From positions 558,001-622,000 of the forward strand of contig NZ_CABPSC010000001.1 of assembly GCF_902459585.1 (NCBI RefSeq): a stretch of 64,000 bases of DNA, in the 5' to 3' direction. Positions within the stretch are counted from its first letter, which is position 1. Each line of letters opens with the position of its first letter. A program made the translations under genes and the position numbers. The DNA comes from Pandoraea nosoerga (GTDB lineage Bacteria; Pseudomonadota; Gammaproteobacteria; Burkholderiales; Burkholderiaceae). Positions 15,822-24,222 of the stretch are shown piece after piece. The notes beneath the pieces were generated by a model. It was given only the letters and a program-made list of their open reading frames with translations. It was not told where the DNA came from and searched no databases.

Positions 15822-17177
15822 ATGAAAACGCCAGACTTTCTGTGCGCGACGTCGACGCCCGATCCCGCCACAAATCCCGCCGCGAATCCTGCCGCGAATC
15901 CCGCCGCGAATCCTGCCGCAAATTCCGTTGCGAATCCTGCCGCAAAATCCGCTGCGAACGCGGCGAGGGATGTGGCCGCCGATGTGGCCGCCGATGTGGC
16001 CGCCAATGTGCCCGCCGTCGCCCTCGATCTCCCCGCGCGCGCGCGCCTGCTGCCCAGGGGCGCGGCGCCCGCGCTGCTCGCCTTCGTGCTGGCCGTGCTG
16101 ATCCTCGTGCCGGTCTGCGCGCTGGTGCTGCCACCGTCGCACCCGCTGCATCTGTCGGCCTATGCGATGACGCTCGTGGGCAAGATCATGTGCTACGCCA
16201 TCGCCGCGCTTGCGCTCGATCTGGTGTGGGGCTATTGCGGCATTCTCAGCCTCGGCCACGGGCTTTTCTTCGCGCTCGGCGGCTACGCGATGGGCATGTA
16301 CCTGATGCGCGCCATCGGTCGCGACGGCGTATACCACAGCGATCTGCCCGACTTCATGGTGTTTCTCGACTGGAAGGAGCTGCCCTGGTACTGGAGCGGC
16401 ACCGAGCATTTCGCCTGGGCGATGTTTCTCGTCGTCGCATTGCCCGGTGTCGTGGCTTGGCTCTTTGGCTATCTGGCGTTTCGCTCGCGGGTCAAGGGCG
16501 TCTACCTGTCGATCATCACGCAGGCGCTCACGTTCGCGGCCATGCTGCTGTTCTACCGCAACGAGACCGGCTTCGGGGGCAACAACGGCTTCACGGACTT
16601 CAAGCGCATCCTCGGCTATTCGATCACGTCCGCGAACACCCGCACGGCGCTCTTTCTCGTGACGTTCGCCGTCCTCGTGGGCGCGTTCGTGCTGTGTCGC
16701 GCGCTCGTTGTCTCGAAGTTCGGCCGCGTGGTCACCGCCATTCGCGACGGCGAATCGCGCGCCATGTTCCTCGGCTATCGGCCGCTCGGCTACAAGCTCT
16801 TCGTGTGGACGCTATCCGCCGTGCTGTGCGGCATCGCGGGGGCGCTGTACGTGCCGCAGGTCGGCATCATCAATCCGAGCGAGATGGCGCCGGTCAACTC
16901 CATCGAGATGGCGATCTGGGTGGCCATCGGCGGGCGCGGCTCGCTCGTGGGCGCCATCGCGGGGGCGTTTCTGGTCAACGGCGCAAAGAGTTTCTTCACC
17001 GCCTACTTCGCCGAGTACTGGCTGTTCTTCCTCGGCGCGATGTTCGTGCTCGTGCCGCTGCTGCTGCCGCAGGGCGTAATCGGGCTCGTCACCCGGCATT
17101 CGCGCAAACGCGCGCACTCCGTGCGCGCGAGCGCCGAGGGCGACGCCGCTCACCCCGCCACCGGAGACCGCGCATGA
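15822..17177 (+). CDS. urtC: Urea ABC transporter, permease UrtC with repeat-expanded N-terminus
   Basis: Encodes 451 residues. From about residue 80 onward it is a LivM-type permease (AIAALALDLVWGYCGILSLGHGLFFALGGYAMGMY; later GGRGSLVGAIAGAFLVNG), the second membrane subunit for urea uptake. Residues 18-65 are unusual: seven consecutive tetrapeptides of the NPAA type, then four DVAA/NVPA units, encoded by 12-bp DNA repeats. Nothing in the family requires this segment, which would be a cytoplasmic tail. The ATG directly abuts the urtB stop; a downstream start would remove the repeats, but no clear internal ribosome site was seen. The end overlaps urtD (ATGA). Confidence 0.92.
   Translation: MKTPDFLCATSTPDPATNPAANPAANPAANPAANSVANPAAKSAANAARDVAADVAADVAANVPAVALDLPARARLLPRGAAPALLAFVLAVLILVPVCALVLPPSHPLHLSAYAMTLVGKIMCYAIAALALDLVWGYCGILSLGHGLFFALGGYAMGMYLMRAIGRDGVYHSDLPDFMVFLDWKELPWYWSGTEHFAWAMFLVVALPGVVAWLFGYLAFRSRVKGVYLSIITQALTFAAMLLFYRNETGFGGNNGFTDFKRILGYSITSANTRTALFLVTFAVLVGAFVLCRALVVSKFGRVVTAIRDGESRAMFLGYRPLGYKLFVWTLSAVLCGIAGALYVPQVGIINPSEMAPVNSIEMAIWVAIGGRGSLVGAIAGAFLVNGAKSFFTAYFAEYWLFFLGAMFVLVPLLLPQGVIGLVTRHSRKRAHSVRASAEGDAAHPATGDRA
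15873..16016 (+). repeat. In-frame 12-bp tandem repeats at the 5' end of urtC
   Basis: Seven units related to AATCCYGCCGCG run from 15873 to 15956 and encode NPAA-like tetrapeptides. After a 12-base break four units of the GATGTGGCCGCC type run from 15969 to 16016 and encode DVAA/NVPA. All units keep the reading frame. Unit number is likely to vary between strains. Confidence 0.85.
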
Positions 17178-18043
17178 ACCAGTACATGACCGACATCAGC
17201 TGGCAGGAGGCCGACGCGCCCGACGCATCGGTGAGCGTGAGCGGCGACACCACCGGCATGTCGCATCTGCTCGTGCCGGGCGAGATCGACACGTCGCACG
17301 GTCTGATTCTGTATCTGGAGAACATCTGCGTCTCGTTCGACGGCTTTCGCGCGCTCAATGATCTGTCGCTGTCGATTCGCACCAACGAACTGCGCTGCAT
17401 CATCGGCCCGAATGGCGCCGGCAAGACGACGATGATGGACGTGGTCACCGGCAAGACGCGGCCCGACGCCGGCCGCGCGTTCCTCGGTCAGACGCTCGAC
17501 CTCTCGCGCCTTGACGAACCCGCCATTGCGCAGGCCGGCGTGGGACGCAAGTTCCAGAAACCGACGGTGTTCGAGCATCACAGCGTGTGGGAGAACCTCG
17601 AGCTCGCCTGCGCCGGCGACAAGCGCTGGTTCCACGCCCTGTGGGCGGTACTCACCTCAGCGATGCGTCACCGCATCGAGGACGTACTGGCGCTCACGCA
17701 TCTCGAGCATCAGGCGCATGTGCGCGCCGGTCAGCTCTCTCACGGCCAGAAACAGCGGCTCGAGATCGGCATGCTGCTCATGCAGCAACCCCAGCTTCTG
17801 CTGCTCGACGAACCCGCCGCCGGCATGACCGACGAGGAGACGGCGCAACTGGCCGAGCTGCTCAACCGGCTGCGCGGGCAGTGTTCGATGATGGTCGTGG
17901 AACACGACATGGCGTTCGTCGCCGCGCTCGCGGGCGAGACCGGCACCGTCACGGTCATGGCCGAAGGCCGGGTGCTCGCCGAAGGCACGCTCGACGCCGT
18001 ACAGCGCGACGAGCGCGTGATCGAATCGTATCTGGGACGCTGA
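17174..18043 (+). CDS. urtD: Urea ABC transporter, ATP-binding protein UrtD
   Basis: Encodes 289 residues. It is one of the two cytoplasmic ATPases powering urea import. The Walker A is GPNGAGKT near residue 79, the signature is LSHGQKQRLEIGMLL, and Walker B is LLLLDEPAAGMT. LSHGQ in place of LSGGQ is the norm for UrtD. An N-terminal tail of about 45 residues precedes the ABC domain, slightly longer than usual. The start overlaps the urtC stop (ATGA) and the stop is 2 bases before urtE, so the genes are translationally coupled. Confidence 0.94.
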   Translation: MNQYMTDISWQEADAPDASVSVSGDTTGMSHLLVPGEIDTSHGLILYLENICVSFDGFRALNDLSLSIRTNELRCIIGPNGAGKTTMMDVVTGKTRPDAGRAFLGQTLDLSRLDEPAIAQAGVGRKFQKPTVFEHHSVWENLELACAGDKRWFHALWAVLTSAMRHRIEDVLALTHLEHQAHVRAGQLSHGQKQRLEIGMLLMQQPQLLLLDEPAAGMTDEETAQLAELLNRLRGQCSMMVVEHDMAFVAALAGETGTVTVMAEGRVLAEGTLDAVQRDERVIESYLGR

Positions 18044-18045
18044 GC

Positions 18046-18747
18046 ATGCTCGAAATTCACGCACTCAATCAGTACTACAGCGGCAGTCATATCCTGCGTA
18101 ACGTGGAGTTCACCGTGCCCGAGGCGCAGCTCACCGTGCTGCTCGGGCGCAACGGCGTGGGCAAGACCACGCTGCTCAAGTGCCTGATGGGCGTGGTGCC
18201 GGTGAAGTCGGGCAGCATTGCCTGGCGCGGCACGGCGCTCACGGCGGCGGCGCCCCACGCGCGTGTCGCGAGCGGTCTCGCGTATGTCCCGCAGGGGCGC
18301 GAGATCTTCCCGCGTCTCACCGTCGAAGAGAACCTGCTGATCGGCGCGGCGAGCCGTGCGTCACGCGAGGCCAAGCGTGGCGTGCCGGCGCACATCTACG
18401 AGCTGTTTCCGGTGCTGCGCGACATGAAGCAGCGGCGCGGCGGCGATCTGTCCGGCGGCCAACAGCAGCAGCTCGCCATCGGCCGCGCGCTGATGAGCGA
18501 CCCGCAACTGCTGATCCTCGACGAGCCCACCGAAGGCATTCAGCCCTCGATCATCAAGGACATCGGCGCGACGCTGCGGCGTCTGGTCGACGAGCGCGGC
18601 ATGACGGTGCTGCTCGTCGAGCAGTACTACGACTTCGCGCTGGCGCTCGCCGACCACTATCGCGTGATGAGCCGCGGCGCCATCGTGGCGAGCGGCCTCG
18701 GCAAGGACATGGAGGCCGACGGCGTGCGCCACATGGTAGCCGTGTGA
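18046..18747 (+). CDS. urtE: Urea ABC transporter, ATP-binding protein UrtE
   Basis: Encodes 233 residues. It is the LivF-like second ATPase of the urea transporter. Walker A is GRNGVGKTTLLK, the signature LSGGQQQQLAIGRAL, Walker B LLILDEPTEGIQPS, and the H-loop region LLVEQYYDFAL has Gln-Tyr-Tyr where many ABC proteins have His, as is usual in LivF/UrtE. The opening residues MLEIHALNQYYSGSHIL are typical. It is the last urt gene; ureD starts 87 bases later on the same strand. Confidence 0.94.
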   Translation: MLEIHALNQYYSGSHILRNVEFTVPEAQLTVLLGRNGVGKTTLLKCLMGVVPVKSGSIAWRGTALTAAAPHARVASGLAYVPQGREIFPRLTVEENLLIGAASRASREAKRGVPAHIYELFPVLRDMKQRRGGDLSGGQQQQLAIGRALMSDPQLLILDEPTEGIQPSIIKDIGATLRRLVDERGMTVLLVEQYYDFALALADHYRVMSRGAIVASGLGKDMEADGVRHMVAV

Positions 18748-18834
18748 TGGCGCGGCACGCGCATCGCACAGCTCCCGCACCGGTCTCGCGCAGCGCGTGC
18801 TAGATTCGCGGGCATCCAACGCGCATCGATCGTC

Positions 18835-19680
18835 ATGAATCATCCTTACGCCGCCGGCTGGCACGCCGAACTGACGCTGGGCTTCGCGCGGCGCAACGCC
18901 CGCACGGTGCTCGCCACACGCCGCCACCAGGGGCCTCTCGTCGTACAGAAGTCGCTGCATCCCGAAGGGCCGGGCATCTGCCACGCCGTCGTCGTCCATC
19001 CCCCGGGGGGTATCGCCGGCGGCGACAGCCTCGCCATCGGCATCGACGTGGGTGAGGCCGCTCACGCCGTGCTCACGACGCCGGGGGCGACGAAGTGGTA
19101 CAAGTCGCAAGGCCGCAGCGGCACGCAGACCGTCTCGCTTTCCCTCCACGACGGCGCCAGGCTCGACTGGCTGCCGCTCGAGAACATCGTATTCGAGGAT
19201 GCCGACGCACAGCAGCGCATTGCCGTGCGTTTGGGTGCGGGCGCCACGATCATCGGATGGGACGCCACGCTGCTCGGGCGGCAAGCCGCCGGCGAGCAAT
19301 GGACGCAGGGCCGGTGGCGCTCGACCTTCGAGTTGCGCGACGCGAACGATCGCCTGCTGTGGGCCGAACAGGCGGTGCTGGGCGCCGGCGACGCGCAGCG
19401 CAACGGCGCGACCGGGCTCGCCGGATACCCCGTCTTCGCCACGCTGTGGGCCGTGGGCGACGCCTGCACGCGCGAGCTGGCGGAATCGCTCGCCGAAGGG
19501 CTGCCGTTCAACGACGACCTGCGCGCGGGCATCACTTGTTTGCCCGACAACGTACTGGTGCTGCGCGTGCTCGGTCGTGACATGGAGGCGGTGCGGCAAC
19601 TGCTGATCGCCCACTGGCTCACGCTGCGCCCGATCGTCCACCGAGTGCCGGCCGAGCCGTTGCGGATCTGGGCGACCTAG
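18835..19680 (+). CDS. ureD: Urease accessory protein UreD
   Basis: Encodes 281 residues. UreD binds apo-urease first and recruits UreF and UreG for nickel insertion. Characteristic blocks are HPEGPGICHAVVVHPPGGIAGGD, TTPGATKWYKS and DWLPLENIVFED, all present in order. It begins the urease genes but is separated from ureA by a complete amino-acid ABC transporter. A weak sigma-54-like element lies upstream (18753-18767). The typical Burkholderiales order has ureD directly followed by ureA. Confidence 0.94.
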   Translation: MNHPYAAGWHAELTLGFARRNARTVLATRRHQGPLVVQKSLHPEGPGICHAVVVHPPGGIAGGDSLAIGIDVGEAAHAVLTTPGATKWYKSQGRSGTQTVSLSLHDGARLDWLPLENIVFEDADAQQRIAVRLGAGATIIGWDATLLGRQAAGEQWTQGRWRSTFELRDANDRLLWAEQAVLGAGDAQRNGATGLAGYPVFATLWAVGDACTRELAESLAEGLPFNDDLRAGITCLPDNVLVLRVLGRDMEAVRQLLIAHWLTLRPIVHRVPAEPLRIWAT

Positions 19681-19930
19681 GCCTGCGCGCAGGGCCGGCG
19701 ACATCGCGAAGCACGGCCCGTCATCCGCGCGTCTTCCGTCGGGCGCCTTGGGTGCTTCAGGCGCCCATTTTCCTTGCACCATTCTGGTGATTGGACCGCC
19801 GTGACTCGGCATCTTGCGGCAAATACCGCACCAATGCCGTGCAATTCTCCGCTCCGCGCGGACGACCGTGGCACCCAGGCGCTGGCGGCGACCGCGCCGC
19901 TTCGGGCCGCTCGCGCACAACGGCGGTGCC

Positions 19931-19945
19931 GGGCACGGTTCGTGC
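19931..19945 (+). promoter_or_regulatory. Sigma-54-like promoter of the amino-acid transporter operon
   Basis: GGGCACGGTTCGTGC keeps the invariant GG (-24) and GC (-12) at the correct spacing but differs from TGGCACG-N4-TTGC at two positions. It lies about 90 bp upstream of the binding-protein start. The match is weaker than at urtA, but the shared downstream box strengthens it. Confidence 0.45.
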
Positions 19946-19956
19946 TACCTCACTGT

Positions 19957-19975
19957 ATCGACCGGTCTGACCAGA
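19957..19975. promoter_or_regulatory. 19-bp box shared with the urtA promoter (copy 2)
   Basis: ATCGACCGGTCTGACCAGA differs at one position from the box at 12786-12804. The complementary strand reads TGGTCAGACCG, close to the TGGT-N3-ACC pattern of FadR-type GntR operators. It lies just downstream of the sigma-54-like element. Confidence 0.5.
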
Positions 19976-20032
19976 TGCCGGTCGTCCAAACCGAAACGCT
20001 TCGTTCCTCCATCCGCTACCGAGGTTGCCGCC

Positions 20033-20896
20033 ATGCTGTCGTTCCCCCGCACTGCCATCTCGCGCGAAGCCGTTGCCGCCACGCTGGGCGCGCGCGCTCG
20101 CGCCCGACGCGCCTTCACCGCGTTGATGCTCGCCGCCAGCGCGCTCGCCGCGCTTGCCATGGCAATGCCGCGCACGGCTCACGCCGACGGCCTGGATGAC
20201 ATCGTCAAGCGCGGCACGCTTCGTGTCGCCGTGCCGCAGGACTTCCCGCCGTTCGGCTCGATCGGCCCCGACATGAAGCCGGTCGGGTATGACATCGACA
20301 CCGCCGCGCTGCTCGCCAAAGGCATGGGCGTGAAGCTCGAACTCGTGCCCGTGACGAGCGCCAACCGGGTGCCGTACCTCACCACCAACAAGGCCGATCT
20401 CGTCATCTCCAGCCTGGGAAAGAACGCCGAGCGCGAGAAAGTCATCGATTTCTCCGAAGCCTATGCGCCGTTCTACAACGGTGTGTTCGGGCCGAAGGAT
20501 CTGGCCGTGGCCAAGCCGGCCGACCTGTCGGGCAAGACCATCGGTGTGACGCGCGGCGCGGTGGAGGACCTGGAGCTGTCGAAAATCGCGCCGGCCGACG
20601 TGACCATCAAGCGCTTCGAGGACAACAACGGCACGATCTCGGCCTTCCTGTCGGGGCAGGTGCAGCTCGTTGCCACCGGCAACGTGGTCGCCGCCGCGAT
20701 CGTGGCCAAACATCCGCCCAAGCTGCCCGAGCCGAAATTCCTCATCAAGAATTCGCCGTGCTTCGTGGGGCTCAACAAGAACGAGCCGCGCCTGCTCGCC
20801 AAGGTCAACGAGATCCTCGCCGCATCGAAGAAGGACGGCTCGCTTGGCAAGGTCTCGCAGAAGTGGCTCGGCATGCCGCTGCCGGCCGAACTCTGA
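20033..20896 (+). CDS. Polar amino-acid ABC transporter, periplasmic binding protein
   Basis: Encodes 287 residues. An Ala-rich signal peptide of about 50 residues ends near TAHADG. The mature part is a family 3 solute-binding protein (DIVKRGTLRVAVPQDFPPFGSIG, then VGYDIDTAALLAKGMGVKLELVPV and a SAYAPFYNGVFG-like segment). Family 3 proteins bind polar amino acids or opines; the exact ligand cannot be read. The ATG at 20033 has GAGG 8 bases upstream. It heads a four-gene transporter embedded between ureD and ureA, suggesting uptake of a nitrogen-rich compound whose breakdown yields urea, for example arginine; that is inference. Confidence 0.85.
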   Translation: MLSFPRTAISREAVAATLGARARARRAFTALMLAASALAALAMAMPRTAHADGLDDIVKRGTLRVAVPQDFPPFGSIGPDMKPVGYDIDTAALLAKGMGVKLELVPVTSANRVPYLTTNKADLVISSLGKNAEREKVIDFSEAYAPFYNGVFGPKDLAVAKPADLSGKTIGVTRGAVEDLELSKIAPADVTIKRFEDNNGTISAFLSGQVQLVATGNVVAAAIVAKHPPKLPEPKFLIKNSPCFVGLNKNEPRLLAKVNEILAASKKDGSLGKVSQKWLGMPLPAEL

Positions 20897-20942
20897 GCGC
20901 CGCCGTCTGCGCCGACGCATTCCGACTCACGGTCCGCTCCCG

Positions 20943-21623
20943 ATGCACTACGTTCTCGACTTTGCCGATCTGCGGCAGTACCTGATGCTCTTCGCGCGGG
21001 GCGCCGCGCTCACGATTGCGCTTACGGCCGTCTCGACGGTGGTGGGCGTGTTCGTCGGTGCGCTGTGCGCCGTCGCACGCGAGGACGGCCCGGCGTGGCT
21101 CAAGGCCATCGCGGGGCTTTACGTCGAGCTCATTCGCAACACGCCGTTCATCGTTCAGTTGTGCTTCATCTTCTTCGGCCTGCCGAGCCTCGGCATTCAC
21201 ATCGACGAGATGAGCGCCGCCATCGTCGCCATGAGCGTGAACCTCGGCGCCTACGCGACGGAGATCATTCGTGCGGGCATGCGCGCCGTGCCGCGCGGCC
21301 TGTCCGAAGCGGGGCAGTCGCTGGCGATGAGCCGGGCGCAGATTTTGCGGCACGTGATTCTGCCGCAGGCCTTCGCCAAGGTGTTCCCGGCGCTCGCCAG
21401 TCAGATCGTGATCGTGATGCTCGGCTCGGCCGTCGTCTCGCAGATCTCCGTGCCCGATCTGTCATATGCCGCGAACTTCGTGCAGTCGCGCACGTTCCGC
21501 GCTTTCGAGAGCTATCTGATCGTGACCGCGCTGTATCTGCTGCTGGCCATTGCGCTGCGCCGCGTGCTGATGCGCGGCGCGCGGCGCCTGTTTCGCGGCA
21601 TGGTCAAGGCAGGCGCACGATGA
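20943..21623 (+). CDS. Amino-acid ABC transporter, permease 1 (HisM/GlnP type)
   Basis: Encodes 226 residues with about five membrane helices. The LIRNTPFIVQLCFIFFGLPSLG segment and the EAA loop (EIIRAGMRAVPRGLSEAGQSLAMS) are typical of the His/Glu/Gln/Arg permease family. It follows the binding protein after 46 bases and overlaps the second permease by ATGA. It pairs with that permease to form a heterodimeric channel. Confidence 0.9.
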   Translation: MHYVLDFADLRQYLMLFARGAALTIALTAVSTVVGVFVGALCAVAREDGPAWLKAIAGLYVELIRNTPFIVQLCFIFFGLPSLGIHIDEMSAAIVAMSVNLGAYATEIIRAGMRAVPRGLSEAGQSLAMSRAQILRHVILPQAFAKVFPALASQIVIVMLGSAVVSQISVPDLSYAANFVQSRTFRAFESYLIVTALYLLLAIALRRVLMRGARRLFRGMVKAGAR

Positions 21624-22273
21624 TCGAGTTCACGCTCTGGGACATGCTGCGCGGGCTGCTGATCGCCGGGCGCTGGACGCTGGCGCTCTCGGCCATCGCC
21701 TTCGTCTGCGGCGCGCTCGTGGCGCTGGTGCTGCTCGTCGTGCGCGTCGGGCGCGTATCGTGGGCAGCGCGTGCGGTCGCCCTCTATATCGAGGTATTCC
21801 AGGGAACGCCGCTGCTCATGCAGCTATTCCTCGTCTTCTTCGGCCTGCCGCTGCTCGGGCTCGAAGTGTCGCCGTGGGTCGCGGCCGCCGTGTGCCTCAC
21901 GTTGTACACGAGCGCCTATCTGACGGAAATCTGGCGGGGTTGCGTCGACGCCGTCCCGCACGGCCAATGGGAGGCGTCGTCGAGCCTGGCCATGCGTTAC
22001 GGCGAACAGTTGCGGCACGTGATTCTGCCGCAGGCGTTGCGCATTGCCATCGCGCCCACGGTCGGCTTCTCGGTCCAGGTGGTCAAGAGCACGGCGCTCG
22101 CTTCGATCATCGGCTTCGACGAACTCACCAAGACCGGCACCATGCTCACCAACGCGACGTTCCAGCCGTTCACGGTGTACGGCCTCGTTGCCCTGCTCTA
22201 CTTCGCTGCCTGCTACCCGCTGTCGCTCTGGGCGCGTCGTCTCGAAAGGAAACTCCATCATGTCGCTCATTGA
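21620..22273 (+). CDS. Amino-acid ABC transporter, permease 2 (HisQ/GlnP type)
   Basis: Encodes 217 residues. It shares the family pattern of permease 1: YIEVFQGTPLLMQLFLVFFGLPLLG and the EAA loop EIWRGCVDAVPHGQWEASSSLAM. The start overlaps the previous stop (ATGA) and its last codons overlap the ATPase start by 14 bases, so the three genes are coupled. Two distinct permeases are the normal arrangement for histidine/lysine/arginine-type systems. Confidence 0.9.
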   Translation: MIEFTLWDMLRGLLIAGRWTLALSAIAFVCGALVALVLLVVRVGRVSWAARAVALYIEVFQGTPLLMQLFLVFFGLPLLGLEVSPWVAAAVCLTLYTSAYLTEIWRGCVDAVPHGQWEASSSLAMRYGEQLRHVILPQALRIAIAPTVGFSVQVVKSTALASIIGFDELTKTGTMLTNATFQPFTVYGLVALLYFAACYPLSLWARRLERKLHHVAH

Positions 22274-22982
22274 AGTCAGGGGCATGCAAAAGCGCTTTGG
22301 CGAGAACCCGGTGCTCAAGGGCATCGACATGGACGTCGAGCGCGGTCAGGTCGTGTCGATCATCGGCAAGAGCGGCTCGGGCAAGAGCACACTGCTGCGA
22401 ACGCTCAACGGACTGGAGCGCTTCGACGCGGGCAGCGTGGCCGTCGACGGCGTCCACGTCGGGGCGCGCGACACCGATCTGCGCGCGCTGCGCCTGAAGG
22501 TCGGCATGGTGTTCCAGCAATACAACCTGTTCCCGCATCTGTCGGCCGGCGAGAACGTGATGCTCGCGCAGAGGGTGGTCAAGAAGACGCCGGCCGCCGA
22601 CGCCCGCGAGACGGCGCGCGCCATGCTCGCCAAGGTGGGACTTGCCGACAGGTTCGACAGCTACCCGTCGCAGCTCTCCGGCGGCCAGCAGCAGCGTGTG
22701 GCGATTGCGCGCTCGCTCGCGATGGCCCCGGCCGTGCTGCTGTGCGACGAAATCACCTCGGCGCTCGACCCCGAGCTGGTGGCCGAAGTGCTCAAGGTGC
22801 TCGAGGACCTGGCGGCAGAAGGCATGACGCTGATCCTCGTCACGCACGAGATGCGCTTTGCGCGTCACGTGTCCGATCGCGTGGTGTTCATGCACCAGGG
22901 CAGGATCTGGGAATCCGGCGAGCCGGAACAGCTCTTCACGCGGCCGGCGACGCCGGAACTGCAGCGATTCATCCGTCAATGA
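22260..22982 (+). CDS. Amino-acid ABC transporter, ATP-binding protein (GlnQ/HisP type)
   Basis: Encodes 240 residues. Walker A is GKSGSGKSTLLR, the Q-loop VFQQYNLFPHLSAGENV, signature LSGGQQQRVAIARSL, Walker B VLLCDEITSALDPE, and the switch His lies in LVTHEMRFA. These exact patterns mark the polar amino-acid ATPase family. The ATG lies inside the end of the permease gene. ureA begins 48 bases after the stop, so the transporter and urease genes are probably on one transcript. Confidence 0.93.
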   Translation: MSLIEVRGMQKRFGENPVLKGIDMDVERGQVVSIIGKSGSGKSTLLRTLNGLERFDAGSVAVDGVHVGARDTDLRALRLKVGMVFQQYNLFPHLSAGENVMLAQRVVKKTPAADARETARAMLAKVGLADRFDSYPSQLSGGQQQRVAIARSLAMAPAVLLCDEITSALDPELVAEVLKVLEDLAAEGMTLILVTHEMRFARHVSDRVVFMHQGRIWESGEPEQLFTRPATPELQRFIRQ

Positions 22983-23030
22983 TGCCGGCCCTGCCGAAGC
23001 CCCGCTTGTCCTGACATTCGCTCTCCTACG

Positions 23031-23333
23031 ATGAAGCTCACTCCACGCGAAAAAGACAAATTGCTCATCTTCACCGCCGCGCTGCTCGCCGAACGACGGC
23101 GCGCCCGCGGCCTGAAGCTGAACTACCCCGAGGCCGTGGCCTTCATCAGCGCCGCGCTCATGGAGGCCGCGCGCGATGGCCGCACGGTTGCCGAGCTCAT
23201 GCACTACGGCACTACGCTGCTCACGCGCGACGACGTCATGGAAGGGGTGCCCGAAATGATTCCCGACATCCAGGTGGAGGCAACGTTCCCCGATGGCACC
23301 AAGCTCGTCACCGTGCATCACCCCATCCCGTGA
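23031..23333 (+). CDS. ureA: Urease subunit gamma
   Basis: Encodes 100 residues, the usual length. Urease hydrolyses urea to ammonia and carbamate in the cytoplasm. [35 protein letters not shown] and [20 protein letters not shown] are near-invariant UreA sequence. No strong ribosome site is visible before the ATG, which may mean translation depends on the upstream transporter message. hupE/ureJ follows after 89 bases. Confidence 0.96.
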   Translation: MKLTPREKDKLLIFTAALLAERRRARGLKLNYPEAVAFISAALMEAARDGRTVAELMHYGTTLLTRDDVMEGVPEMIPDIQVEATFPDGTKLVTVHHPIP

Positions 23334-23422
23334 AGGCGCTGCATGAGCGACACGCTTCGCGGTGATTTACCGGATTCGCGTTATTCCATTCGTCGTCGAC
23401 AACTACAGATCAAGGACGTCTC

Positions 23423-24127
23423 ATGTCAGCAAACCGCTCCCCGAGCACTCGCACTTTTGCCGCGACTTCGCCGGCATCTTCCACGCCTCGTTGCCCGAAC
23501 CTCCCCTTCGGCCGCTTTGGCGCGGCCGCCGCACCGCGCCGCCTGGTGCGCACCGCGACGGGCCTGGCGCTGCTGGCGGCGTCCGGCGTCGCGCTCGCGC
23601 ATCCGGGGCATCCGGGACATGACGCGGCCAGCAGCTTCGCGGCCGGCGTATTCCACCCGCTCACGGGCCTGGATCACGTGTGCGCGATGATCGTCGTCGG
23701 CCTGTGGAGCGCGCTGACGTCGCGCCGGGTCTGGCTCGCGCCGATCGCATTCGTCGCCATGCTCGCCGTCGGCGGCCTGCTCGGCATGTCGCACGCCTTC
23801 GCGCTGCCCGGGGTGGAGCCCATGATTGCCGTCTCGCTGCTGGTGCTCGGCCTGATGCTGGCCACGCGCGCGACGCTGCCCGGCTGGGCGGGCGCCGCGG
23901 TCGTGGGCGCGTTTGCCGTCTTTCATGGTTTCGCCCACGGCGCCGAACTGCCCGACGAAGCGAGTGCGCTGCACTACATGGCCGGCTTCCTGCTCGCGAC
24001 GGGCATGCTCCACGGCGCGGGCATCGCGGCCGGCATGGCGCTGCGTCACCGCACCGCATGGCTGCCGCGCGCGCTGGGCGCCGGTGTCCTGGCCTACGGC
24101 GTGTCGTTGCTGGCCGTGGCAAGCTGA
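23423..24127 (+). CDS. ureJ: HupE/UreJ family nickel permease or accessory membrane protein
   Basis: Encodes 234 residues. After a polar N-terminus a signal-type helix ends in [11 protein letters not shown], followed by about six membrane helices. The motif [18 protein letters not shown] and [11 protein letters not shown] are diagnostic of HupE/UreJ, thought to move nickel for urease or hydrogenase. Histidine-rich HPGHPGH after the signal may bind metal in the periplasm. The N-terminal tail of about 45 residues before the signal helix is longer than usual, so the true start may be downstream. AAGGA lies 6 bases before the chosen ATG. Placement between ureA and ureB is also known from Bordetella-type clusters. 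Confidence 0.88.
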   Translation: MSANRSPSTRTFAATSPASSTPRCPNLPFGRFGAAAAPRRLVRTATGLALLAASGVALAHPGHPGHDAASSFAAGVFHPLTGLDHVCAMIVVGLWSALTSRRVWLAPIAFVAMLAVGGLLGMSHAFALPGVEPMIAVSLLVLGLMLATRATLPGWAGAAVVGAFAVFHGFAHGAELPDEASALHYMAGFLLATGMLHGAGIAAGMALRHRTAWLPRALGAGVLAYGVSLLAVAS

Positions 24128-24222
24128 GCGGCGGGCGTCGTGACAAACGATCCGTTGTCGTTCCGCTGTCATTCCGTCGTCATTCCGTCGTCTTGGCGCA
24201 CCACCGCCCACTGGAGACATTG

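Larger units (their letters stand above)
19681..20032. other. Intergenic region between ureD and the amino-acid transporter
   Basis: This 352-bp stretch has no convincing gene. It carries a small inverted repeat (GCGG-N6-CCGC at 19814-19827), a sigma-54-like element at 19931-19945 and a copy of the 19-bp box found in front of urtA at 19957-19975. It is evidently the promoter region of the transporter operon. Confidence 0.6.

Noticed and set aside
15873-16016. Possible CRISPR array
   Set aside because: The repeats are 12 bp, contiguous without spacers, and in frame with urtC; no cas genes are present.
12837-16409. A very long open frame of about 1190 codons on the minus strand opposite urtA-urtC
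   Set aside because: It is antisense to well-supported urt genes, is His/Arg-rich with no recognisable domain, and arises because GC-rich third positions remove stop codons on the opposite strand. The same applies to long frames opposite mmsA, slt, dppABC and the tandem-HTH LysR gene.
18753-18767. Sigma-54 promoter upstream of ureD (CGGCACGCGCATCGC)
   Set aside because: GG and GC spacing fit, but two consensus positions are lost and such matches arise easily in GC-rich sequence. It is too weak to list as a feature.
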